Positions 8,293-15,480 of a stretch of 40,582 bases of DNA are shown here, piece after piece. The notes below the pieces were generated by a model that worked only from the letters and a program-made list of their open reading frames with translations, was not told where the DNA came from and ran no database searches. Source of the DNA: Kineosporiaceae bacterium (GTDB lineage Bacteria; Actinomycetota; Actinomycetes; Actinomycetales; Kineosporiaceae). The first letter of the stretch is position 1. The number at the start of each line of letters is the position of its first letter. The stretch is taken from contig JAEUJN010000119.1 of the NCBI GenBank assembly GCA_016794595.1, positions 1-40,582 of the forward strand. Reading direction: 5' to 3'. Both the position numbers and the translations under genes were made by a program.

Positions 8293-9600
8293 GTGCCGGT
8301 GATGTCGGTCGAGGAACATCTGGCGCGGTGCCTGCAGGGCGTCGCTGAGCTTGCGCCGCGCACGGTGCCGCTGCTGGAGGCGCTCGGGTGCCGGCTCGCC
8401 GAATCGGTGCGCTCGCCGATCGCCCTGCCGCCGTTCGCGAACTCGGCGATGGACGGCTACGCCGTCCATGTCGAGGACGTCGCGGCCGCCACGACGCGTG
8501 ATCCGGTCGAGTTGCCGGTGGCCGACGACGTGCCGGCGGGCCCCGCCCGGGAGCTCACCCTGAGCCCGGGCCAGGCGATTCGGGTGATGACCGGGGCGCC
8601 GATCCCTGCGGGGACCGGGGCCGTGGTGCCGGTGGAGTGGACCGATGGCGGCACGGACCGGGTGCGCATCCACCAGGCGCCGGCAGCGGGGCAGTTCCTG
8701 CGGGCGGCCGGCGAGGACGTCGAGGCGGGCGAGGAGGTGCTGCGCCCCGGCGTCCGGCTGACTGCCCGGCGGATCGGCCTGGCCGCCGCGGTCGGGCGGG
8801 CGGAGCTTCGGGTGCACCCGCGCCCGCGCGTGGTGGTGGTCTCGACCGGCAGCGAGTTGGTGCCCCCCGGGCAGGCGCTCGGCTTCGGCCAGATCTACGA
8901 CTCCAACGGGTACGCGCTGATCGCCGCGGCGATCGAGGCGGGGGCCACTGCCCGCTACGCCGGGTTCGTCGGGGACGACGAGGAGGCCGTGCTGACCGCG
9001 CTGACCGCTGCCGGCCGGGACGCCGACCTGCTGGTCACCAGCGGCGGGGTCTCCGCCGGGGCACACGACCCGGTGAAGGCGGCCCTGCGCCGCGTGGGTG
9101 GCGTCTGGTTCGGGCCGGTGGCGATGCAACCCGGGATGCCGCAGGGGCACGGCACCTACGGCCCGGCCAACGTGCCGGTGATCACCTTGCCGGGCAACCC
9201 GGTCAGTTCGATGGTCTCCTTCGAGGTCTTCGTCCGGCCGGTGCTGCTGGCCATGCAGGGCGCGGACGACGAGCAGCGCCCCCGCGTGCGGGCGCGGGCG
9301 GCGATCGGCTGGAACTCCCCGGCGGCCAAGCGGCAGTTCGTGCGGGCGGTCCTGGACCAGCACCTGGACCAGAACCCTGACCAGAACCCGGAACAGGACT
9401 TGGAACAGAGGACGGACAGAGCCGGTGGGCCGCCCGGGTGGCGGGTCACACCGGTCGGGGCGCAGGGGTCCCACCTGGTCGCCGACCTGGCCGAGGCCAC
9501 CTGCCTGGCCGTGGTGCCGGAGGATGTCACCCGGGTCGAGCCCGGCCAGGAACTGGAGTGCATCGTGCTGGACGGCATCGTGCTGGACGGCACCCGGTGA
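8293..9600 (+). CDS. MoeA/gephyrin-like protein (molybdopterin molybdenumtransferase or division protein Glp)
   Basis: Gephyrin/MoeA family protein (435 residues). MoeA inserts molybdate into adenylated molybdopterin. Visible signatures are the N-terminal 'PPFANSAMDGYAV' (about 49-61), RVMTGAPIPAGTGAVVPVE, then the MoaB-like subdomain with VVVVSTGSELV, YDSNGY and TSGGVSAG, and LPGNPVSSMVSFEVFVRP. Starts at GTG 8293 or ATG 8302 are both reasonable. In Corynebacterium a MoeA paralogue called Glp binds FtsZ and acts in division with the membrane receptor GlpR; its neighbourhood is galU-glp-rimJ-glpR, and here the same partners appear nearby (13508 and 14283). This copy may therefore be Glp, the cofactor enzyme, or both. 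An unusual Asp-Gln/Glu-Gln repeat is inserted at 9352-9410. Its stop overlaps the moaC start (GTGA). Confidence 0.92.
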   Translation: MPVMSVEEHLARCLQGVAELAPRTVPLLEALGCRLAESVRSPIALPPFANSAMDGYAVHVEDVAAATTRDPVELPVADDVPAGPARELTLSPGQAIRVMTGAPIPAGTGAVVPVEWTDGGTDRVRIHQAPAAGQFLRAAGEDVEAGEEVLRPGVRLTARRIGLAAAVGRAELRVHPRPRVVVVSTGSELVPPGQALGFGQIYDSNGYALIAAAIEAGATARYAGFVGDDEEAVLTALTAAGRDADLLVTSGGVSAGAHDPVKAALRRVGGVWFGPVAMQPGMPQGHGTYGPANVPVITLPGNPVSSMVSFEVFVRPVLLAMQGADDEQRPRVRARAAIGWNSPAAKRQFVRAVLDQHLDQNPDQNPEQDLEQRTDRAGGPPGWRVTPVGAQGSHLVADLAEATCLAVVPEDVTRVEPGQELECIVLDGIVLDGTR

Positions 9601-10157
9601 CGGCCGGCGGGCACCCCGGGGAAGCGGCCCTGCGGGGGGAGGCGACGGCGCCGGGGTTGACGCACGTCGATGCCCGTGGACAGGCGCGCATGGTGGATGT
9701 CTCCGCCAAGGCGGTCACCGCGCGCCAGGCGTCGGCAGCCGGCCGCGTGCTGTGCTCGCCGCGAGTGGTGGAACTGCTTCGCGGACAAGGGGTTCCGAAG
9801 GGTGATGCGCTGGCGGTGGCCCGGATCGCGGGGATCCAGGCGGCCAAGCGCACCCCGGAGCTGATCCCCCTGGCCCACCCGATCGCCGTCCACGGGGTCA
9901 GGGTCGAGCTGCGGGTGGTCGACCAGGGGGTCGAGATCGAGGCCACCGTGCGCACGGCCGACCGCACCGGGATCGAGATGGAGGCCCTCACCTGTGTCGT
10001 GGTCGCCGCGCTGGCCCTGGTCGACATGGTCAAGGCCGTCGACAGGCACACCCGGATCACCGACGTCCGGGTGACGGCCAAGAGCGGCGGCCGCTCGGGG
10101 GACTGGGCCGAGAGCCGGGACGAGAGCAGGGCCGAGAGCGAGGGGAGTACGCCGTGA
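9597..10157 (+). CDS. moaC: Cyclic pyranopterin monophosphate synthase MoaC
   Basis: Second enzyme of molybdenum cofactor synthesis, converting 3',8-cyclo-dihydro-GTP (the MoaA product) into cyclic pyranopterin monophosphate. The 186-residue product has the family core: KGDALAVARIAGIQAAKRTPELIPLAHPI (read in parts), with K68, D70 and H94, then TGIEMEALT (E127, E129) and LVDMVKAVD with the catalytic D143 and K146. The GTG at 9597 overlaps the preceding stop in a GTGA junction, so translation is coupled. The C-terminus has an acidic/Arg-Ser tail (AESRDESRAESEG) beyond the normal family end. moaA, moaD and moaE are not in the window. Confidence 0.95.
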   Translation: MTAGGHPGEAALRGEATAPGLTHVDARGQARMVDVSAKAVTARQASAAGRVLCSPRVVELLRGQGVPKGDALAVARIAGIQAAKRTPELIPLAHPIAVHGVRVELRVVDQGVEIEATVRTADRTGIEMEALTCVVVAALALVDMVKAVDRHTRITDVRVTAKSGGRSGDWAESRDESRAESEGSTP

Positions 10158-10651
10158 TCGCGCCGGGTCTGAAGAAGGGTCACGCCCTGGTGATCACCGC
10201 CTCGAACCGGGCGGCGGCCGGGGTGTACGAGGATCGCGGGGGGCCGATTCTCGCCGACGGGTTGCGGGAGTTGGGGTTCCAGGTGGACGGGCCCCGGGTG
10301 CTGCCGGACGGGCCGAGGGTCGGCATGGCCCTGTTCGATGCGGTGGCGGCCGGGTACGCGGTGGTGCTGACCACCGGTGGCACCGGGCTGACCCCGGGCG
10401 ACCAGACCCCGGAGGCCACGCGCGCGGTGATCGATCGTGAGGTCCCCGGGATCGCCGAGGCCATCCGGGCGCGGGGGGTGGCTGCGGGGGTGGCGACGGC
10501 CGCACTGTCCCGGGGCCTGGCCGGGCTGGCCGGCAGCACGTTGATCGTCAACCTGCCTGGATCGCCCGGTGGGTGCCGGGACGGGATGGCGGTGCTGCGC
10601 GAGATCCTGCCGCACGCTGTCGACCAGATCGGTGGCGGCGACCACTCCTGA
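10154..10651 (+). CDS. mogA: Molybdopterin adenylyltransferase (MogA/MoaB family)
   Basis: Small enzyme (165 residues) that adenylates molybdopterin before molybdate insertion. The molybdopterin-binding signature TTGGTGLTPGDQTPEAT is visible in the middle, followed by LPGSPGGCRDGM near the end, as in MogA/MoaB. The GTG at 10154 overlaps the moaC stop (GTGA). It closes the galU-moeA-moaC-mogA unit and is followed by a strong hairpin at 10702-10740. MoaB-type members lack activity in some species, so the exact role is inferred from family and context. Confidence 0.93.
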   Translation: MIAPGLKKGHALVITASNRAAAGVYEDRGGPILADGLRELGFQVDGPRVLPDGPRVGMALFDAVAAGYAVVLTTGGTGLTPGDQTPEATRAVIDREVPGIAEAIRARGVAAGVATAALSRGLAGLAGSTLIVNLPGSPGGCRDGMAVLREILPHAVDQIGGGDHS

Positions 10652-10701
10652 GCCGCCGCCGCCCGCGAGAGAACCCGTGAGAGAAGTCGGGCGCAGACGG
10701 T

Positions 10702-10740
10702 GACTGCCCGGCGCGCGGGTGACTCGCGCGCCGGGCAGTC
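10702..10740. terminator. Bidirectional terminator hairpin
   Basis: Perfect 16-nt arms (10702-10717 and 10725-10740) with a 7-nt loop, placed between the convergent stops of mogA (10651) and the secreted propeller protein (10812). A C-rich run follows on the plus strand instead of a U-tract. The structure is directly visible; it probably serves both transcripts. Confidence 0.8.
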
Positions 10741-10811
10741 GTCCTCCCCCCGTCTCGGGGGCCCGGGTCAGCAGGCGGGGCCGATGCCGGCTGACCCGTG
10801 GATCGGGGTGG

Positions 10812-13235
10812 TCAGCCGGCGATCACCGAGCCGCTGGTGGCGCTGCGGTTACCCGCCTTGTCCATCGCGCGCACCGTGTAGGTGGCCCCGGCCGCTGCCG
10901 GCAGGGTGGCCTTCCAGCTGGTGCCGCTCCAGACCACGTGGTTGCCGCGGTAGAGCTGGAAGCGCAGGCCGGACTCGCCGGCGGTCCAGGACACGGTCAC
11001 CGTGGCGTCCGGGTTGGCCACGAGGGTGGGGGTGCTGGGCGCTGCCGGAGCGGTGGTGTCCACCCGCGGGAAGCGCGAGAACCCGCCCGAGGTCTGCCAG
11101 GTGGTCGCGGCCACCTTGGTCCGGGTGGTGTCGCCACCGGCCCAGAGCATCCCGTTGCTGTCCACCAGCATTGCCCACGGCCCGCGCACGGCCCGGGTGT
11201 CCATCTGCGGCAGGAAGCTGTTGATCATCCGGCCGCTCGCGGCGTCGTAGGCGCCGATGTAGCGCAGCGCGTCGACGTCGTCGAACGTGGACGGCGTCGG
11301 CCAGCGGCGTCCGTCGCCGTAGTTGCTGGACAGGATGCAGTGGCAGGAGCCGTAGACCACCCCGCCGTCGGCCGCCGAGGACTGGAAGTCCCCGCCTGTG
11401 CCGGAGTCGCTGCGGGTGATGTTGCCGCGCAGCAACGAGAACGACGGCTGGTCGTAGACGAAGAACGAGTGCTCCGAACCGCCCAGCCAGAACCGGTTCC
11501 CGATCTCGATCCCGGTCTGCTGGTAGCCGTTCCCGTTCGAGCTGGGCACCCAGGTGGCCAGGCCGGTCACCGGGGTGGCGCTCGCGCCGGTGCCCACGAT
11601 GGCGAACCGGTAGGCGGGCGTGGCGCCGTCGTTCATGGTGGCCATGAACCCGCCGTAGTAGGCCCGGTCACCGGCCGCGCTCAGCTGCACGAAGATCGGG
11701 GTGCCGTCGAAGGCGGGGTTCCAGGCGGCGTCCGGCCGGCCGGTGGTGGCATCGAGCCGGGCGGCGCGCTTGAGGTAGGCGAAACCCGTTCCGCCACCGG
11801 CGACATGGGTGAAGCTGCCGCCGAGGTAGAGGGTGCTGCCGGTGACGCCGAGGGCGGTCACCGTACCCGGCTGCACCACCCCGCCGCCGCGGTACTCCAG
11901 AGCGCTGCTGAAGGTGGGGTCGGCCTGACCGGTGCTCGGGTCCAGGACCGCCAGGCCGGCGCTCGCGGTCCCGTTGACGGTGGTGAACTCGCCGCCGACG
12001 GCGAGCTGCCCGGTGGGCAGGGCGACCAGGGCGTTGACCTTGCCGTTCAGGGCCGGGCGGAAGCCCGGGATCCAGCGCCCGGTGGCGACCTCGAAGGCGG
12101 CCAGGTAGGGCTGGGCGGTCGAGGTGGAGTTCTCGTAGTTGTCGACCTGGGCGAAGTTGCCGCCGACGAACATCGTGCCGCCCACCTGGGCCAGGGCGCG
12201 CACCTCGGTGTCGCGCTCGGTGGTGAACCCGTTGGCCAGGCCGCTGACGCCGGCCGGCTGGGGGGCAGCGAGGTTGGAGGCGACCGGCCGCACGGTGCTG
12301 GCCGGCAGGCCGCCGGACAGGGAGGGCCAGGTGAGGTCGTTCCAGCGCAGCCGCGGGCGAAGGTACAACTGCGCGAACGGGACTGCCGATCCGGCGTTGG
12401 TCGCCGACCACAGGTAGCTGGTGGCCGCGTTGGTGCCGACGACGGCCGGGCCGTAGGCGAACCCGGGAAGCCAGTTGTTGGAGAGGATCTTCGTGGTGCG
12501 CATGCTGGCGGCACCGGTCGAGCCGTTGCTGGCGGTGCTGCCGCCGGTGACGATCGTGGCGTCGTAGCTCGAGTTGTCCAGGGGGTAGAAGGCGTTCAGC
12601 GCCCAGCGCCAGTCGCCGAACCGGCTGGGGTGCATGCGCACCTCCTGCCAGGTGGTGCCCGCGGTGTCGGCCGCCCGGCGCACCCGCAGCCCCTCGGCCA
12701 GGGTCTGCACGGGGGTGCCGTTGAGCAGGCCGCGGACGGCGTCCCCGGTCAGGTGCTTGGGGGCGAAGGCGGCGGTGCCCTCGGTCACCGAGGCGACCTC
12801 CAGGCTGCTGCCCTGGCCCTCCTCGAGGAACGACCATCCCTCACGGCCGCGGCCGATGAGCACCCAGCCGCCGCCCTCGGTGACCATGTCGCAGTAGAAC
12901 TGCTCGGGGGCGGTCATGGCCGGGGTGTAGAGCCAGTAGAGGCCGCTCGGTGAGGCGGGGTAGGCGAGCTTGATGTCCACGCACGACGCCAGGGCGGTGG
13001 CCGCCGAGCGGCCGTCCCGTCCGTCCGGGGGCATGGCCCCGACCGGCCCCAACGGGGGTGAGGCCGGGGGAGCGGGGGGCGGCGGTGGTGGCGGGGCCGC
13101 GGGTTTGACCTGACCGCCGCCGAGGGTCTCGGCGGAGGAGGGGGCGGCGACGGCGAGCGATGCCGTCGTGACGGCCGCCGCGAGGCCCATGGCCAGGGCG
13201 AGCCGCGCGGTGGTGGGGTTGGTCAGCCGGTACAT
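10812..13235 (-). CDS. Secreted protein with fibrinogen-like domain, beta-propeller repeats and C-terminal FN3/Ig-like domain
   Basis: Exported protein of about 807 residues. A Sec signal peptide ends near residue 36 (SSA then ET), followed by a Pro-rich linker. Residues about 80-300 resemble a fibrinogen C-terminal/COLFI-type domain: cysteine-containing 'SCVDIKLAYPASPSGLYWL', then EQFYCDMVTEGGGWVLIGR, where the GGGWVLIGR block is a fibrinogen-domain hallmark. Residues about 340-650 hold repeated FVGGNF, AVGGEFTTVNG and LYLGGSFTHVAG blades typical of delta-60 or propeller repeats, and the last 80 residues form a fibronectin/Ig-like domain. ATG 13235 is chosen with GAAGG upstream; GTG 13241 also works. 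It is a single transcription unit. A role in surface adhesion or glycan binding is plausible but unproven. Confidence 0.85.
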   Translation of the reverse strand: MYRLTNPTTARLALAMGLAAAVTTASLAVAAPSSAETLGGGQVKPAAPPPPPPPAPPASPPLGPVGAMPPDGRDGRSAATALASCVDIKLAYPASPSGLYWLYTPAMTAPEQFYCDMVTEGGGWVLIGRGREGWSFLEEGQGSSLEVASVTEGTAAFAPKHLTGDAVRGLLNGTPVQTLAEGLRVRRAADTAGTTWQEVRMHPSRFGDWRWALNAFYPLDNSSYDATIVTGGSTASNGSTGAASMRTTKILSNNWLPGFAYGPAVVGTNAATSYLWSATNAGSAVPFAQLYLRPRLRWNDLTWPSLSGGLPASTVRPVASNLAAPQPAGVSGLANGFTTERDTEVRALAQVGGTMFVGGNFAQVDNYENSTSTAQPYLAAFEVATGRWIPGFRPALNGKVNALVALPTGQLAVGGEFTTVNGTASAGLAVLDPSTGQADPTFSSALEYRGGGVVQPGTVTALGVTGSTLYLGGSFTHVAGGGTGFAYLKRAARLDATTGRPDAAWNPAFDGTPIFVQLSAAGDRAYYGGFMATMNDGATPAYRFAIVGTGASATPVTGLATWVPSSNGNGYQQTGIEIGNRFWLGGSEHSFFVYDQPSFSLLRGNITRSDSGTGGDFQSSAADGGVVYGSCHCILSSNYGDGRRWPTPSTFDDVDALRYIGAYDAASGRMINSFLPQMDTRAVRGPWAMLVDSNGMLWAGGDTTRTKVAATTWQTSGGFSRFPRVDTTAPAAPSTPTLVANPDATVTVSWTAGESGLRFQLYRGNHVVWSGTSWKATLPAAAGATYTVRAMDKAGNRSATSGSVIAG

Positions 13236-13507
13236 CGTCACCCTTCGTCCAGCTTCGAGTGGTCCCTCCGCATCCGGAGGATCGATTACTCAGAGTGAAA
13301 GCGTAGGAACACGTCACCCGCTGTGACCAGGCCACTCTCCAGAGTTCGCCCACGTGCAGTAACCGGCCGTGATGCCGCTACCCGCGGTGTGCAGCCTCTC
13401 GCGCGCCGCGGTGGAGCAGGTGGACGGCTGATCGCGGTCCCGGCTGCGCCAGGGGGGTGACACACTGCTGCGCATGGACGACGCGGGCCGCGGGCGGGTG
13501 GGAGTCG
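13236..13507. promoter_or_regulatory. Divergent promoter region
   Basis: These 272 bases separate two divergent genes, the secreted fibrinogen-domain protein and the RimJ-like acetyltransferase, and should contain both promoters. A 6-bp stem CCTCCG/CGGAGG with a 4-nt loop lies at 13265-13280 in the leader of the minus-strand gene. I could not assign -10 and -35 boxes with confidence. Confidence 0.4.
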
Positions 13508-14200
13508 ATGGCTGACGCCCCGCCGGTGGGCCGGCGTCCGTGGCCCGTGGTGCTGACCGAGGGGCCGGTGACCCTGCGTCCCCTGCGCCGCCGGGACGCC
13601 GCTCGCTGGCGCGAGGTGCGGGCGGCGAACCTCACCTGGCTCACCCCGTGGGAGGCCACTCACCCCGACACCGCGGACGTCGCCCCGAGCTTCCCGCAGA
13701 TGGTGCGGGCGTTCACCCGCGAGGCCAAGGCCGGGCGCATGCTGCCGTTCGCGGTGCTGCTCGACCAGCAGCTCGTCGGGCAGCTCACGGTGGCCGGAAT
13801 CACTTGGGGCTCACTGCGTTCCGCGCACATCGGCTACTGGGTGGACCGTGCCGTCGCGGGGCGTGGGGTGATCCCCACGGCGCTCGCCCTGGCTGCCGAT
13901 CACTGCTTCCTGAGCCTGGGACTGCACCGGATCGAGGTCAACATCCGGCCGGAGAACCAGGCGAGCCTGCGGGTGGCCCAGAAGCTCGGGTTCCGGCCGG
14001 AGGGCATCCGGCGCCGGTACCTGCACATCGACGGCGACTGGCGCGATCACGCCACCTTCGCCCTGACCAGCGAGGAGGTGCCGGGCGGCCTGATGCCGCG
14101 CTGGCGCACCCTGGTCGAGGACCGCCGGCTGGACGCCGTGGGCGGCTTCCCGTTCTCGGATGCCGGATCACCCTCGATGTCACCCCAGTCACAGCAGTAA
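13508..14200 (+). CDS. GNAT-family N-acetyltransferase (RimJ-like)
   Basis: Acetyl-CoA dependent acetyltransferase of 230 residues. The GNAT fold is recognisable: TLRPLRRRDAARWREVR at the start of strand 1, WTP-type 'WLTPWEATHP', the 'HIGYWVDRAVAGRGVIPTAL' acetyl-CoA binding loop (V-x-x-x-x-x-GRG variant of the RxxGxG/A motif), and the RimJ-type 'GLHRIEVNIRPENQASLRVAQKLGF' block. RimJ itself acetylates ribosomal protein S5; the substrate here is unknown. The ATG at 13508 is chosen because of the GGGAG upstream and because the family fold starts soon after. It precedes sepX/glpR by 82 bp, matching the conserved galU-glp-rimJ-glpR neighbourhood. The last roughly 20 residues are a Ser/Gln-rich tail. 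Confidence 0.9.
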   Translation: MADAPPVGRRPWPVVLTEGPVTLRPLRRRDAARWREVRAANLTWLTPWEATHPDTADVAPSFPQMVRAFTREAKAGRMLPFAVLLDQQLVGQLTVAGITWGSLRSAHIGYWVDRAVAGRGVIPTALALAADHCFLSLGLHRIEVNIRPENQASLRVAQKLGFRPEGIRRRYLHIDGDWRDHATFALTSEEVPGGLMPRWRTLVEDRRLDAVGGFPFSDAGSPSMSPQSQQ

Positions 14201-14282
14201 CAACAGTTGCCAGCAGGCTCTCCAGCGACACACCGATGACGATGCGTGAGGTACTCCTCAGCCGGGCTTAACGTTGCCTTTC

Positions 14283-15377
14283 GTGCAGCCCAGCTCCCTC
14301 GTCTTCGTCGCGATCATCGCGGTGTGGGCTGCTGTCCTCCTGCCACTGTGGGTATCGCGCCGAGAGGCGCTGGGCCATTCGCACGGCACCGATCGTGACT
14401 CTGAGCAAATGCGGGTGCTGGCTCGCCGGGAGGCCCGGCCCACCAGGCCGGGGGCACCGTCGACGGCCCCGCTGCTACCCTCCGCCACCGCGGCCCCCTC
14501 ACCGGCCCCCGTGGCGGCCCCTCACGGCCGGGCCGCCGTCCCTCTGATCACGACCGGTCGCGGTCCGGGACCACTGGACCGGCCACGGGACCGGCCCGTG
14601 ACGGCCGCGGGCAGGTCGCCGCGAACGGCCGCCGCCGCCCGGCGCGCACGGGTGCTGACCACCGTGGCGGTGTTCGCCGCGACATCGTGGGCCGTGGTGG
14701 CCCTGCCTCAGGTGTCGTTCTGGGTCGCCGTGCCGGCCACGGTGCTGTTGGTGGCCGATCTCGTGGTGCTCGGGGTCTCGGGTCGCCGCCGGAGCGCGCG
14801 ACGCCGGGCACGGGCCCGTCAGAGCGCGATGCGGGTGGTTGCCGCCGAGCACCGGACGGCGTCCCGCGCGCGGCGGGCGCCGGCCGCGGTCCCGCGGCAG
14901 GACCGGGCGATCGCTACGCCCCCCGGCGCCGGACCCAACGAGCTCCGGCTCGACCTGGACGCCGCGGCGTCCGGCGAGACCGGGGCCCGCGCGGCCGAGC
15001 GGGCGGCGGCCGAGCGGCGCTCACCGACCGAGGCGGACGGCGACACCTGGACCCCGGTGCCGGTGCCGCGGCCGACCTACATGCTCAAGCCGGTGGTGCC
15101 GCGCTCGGCGCCGGCACCGCTGGGCAACCCGGTGGACGGCGAGTCGCTGATCACCCCGTCCGCGGCTCCGCGGGGTCAGGGCGGTGCGGGTGCCGCCGCG
15201 TCGTCTGCTGCGGCCGGGACCGGCTCGACCGCAGCGAGCGAGGGGGTCGCGCCGGCCGGGGCGCCGTCCGCGCCGTCGGTCGATGCCGGACGCCCGCCTC
15301 GACCGTGGGAGGTCGAGCACACCTGGGCCGACGATCTGGACGTGTTCCTGGCCCGGCGTCGGGCGGCCAACGGCTGA
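14283..15377 (+). CDS. SepX/GlpR-like divisome membrane protein
   Basis: Actinobacteria-specific membrane protein (364 residues). The N-terminal helix (about residues 5-24, 'SSLVFVAIIAVWAAVLLPLWVSR') is the conserved start of the SepX/GlpR family. A basic, Pro/Ala-rich cytoplasmic region follows, then two further helices near residues 125-165, then an Arg-rich and disordered tail ending with a conserved-looking 'TWADDLDVFLARRRAANG' (read in parts). In Streptomyces SepX stabilises the divisome; in Corynebacterium GlpR is the membrane receptor of gephyrin-like Glp. The GTG at 14283 fits the family start better than TTG 14274. No ribosome-binding site is visible, but TAACGT at 14269-14274 sits at the distance expected of a -10 box for a leaderless message. 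Identification rests on the N-terminus and gene order. Confidence 0.8.
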   Translation: MQPSSLVFVAIIAVWAAVLLPLWVSRREALGHSHGTDRDSEQMRVLARREARPTRPGAPSTAPLLPSATAAPSPAPVAAPHGRAAVPLITTGRGPGPLDRPRDRPVTAAGRSPRTAAAARRARVLTTVAVFAATSWAVVALPQVSFWVAVPATVLLVADLVVLGVSGRRRSARRRARARQSAMRVVAAEHRTASRARRAPAAVPRQDRAIATPPGAGPNELRLDLDAAASGETGARAAERAAAERRSPTEADGDTWTPVPVPRPTYMLKPVVPRSAPAPLGNPVDGESLITPSAAPRGQGGAGAAASSAAAGTGSTAASEGVAPAGAPSAPSVDAGRPPRPWEVEHTWADDLDVFLARRRAANG

Positions 15378-15379
15378 GA

Positions 15380-15415
15380 GCCGCGACACCCCGTGGGGGG
15401 ACGGGGTGCCGCGGC
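15380..15415. terminator. Terminator hairpin between convergent genes
   Basis: Inverted repeat with 15-nt arms (15380-15394 and 15401-15415), one internal mismatch and a GGGGGG loop, starting two bases after the sepX-like stop. It lies between convergent sepX-like and BCCT genes and can act on both. Confidence 0.75.
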
Positions 15416-15480
15416 GTTCTCGGTGGCCCCGCCGGGGCGGGTCGGGCCGAGCCGTTGCGAGCTCAGCCGGCTCAGCCGGC

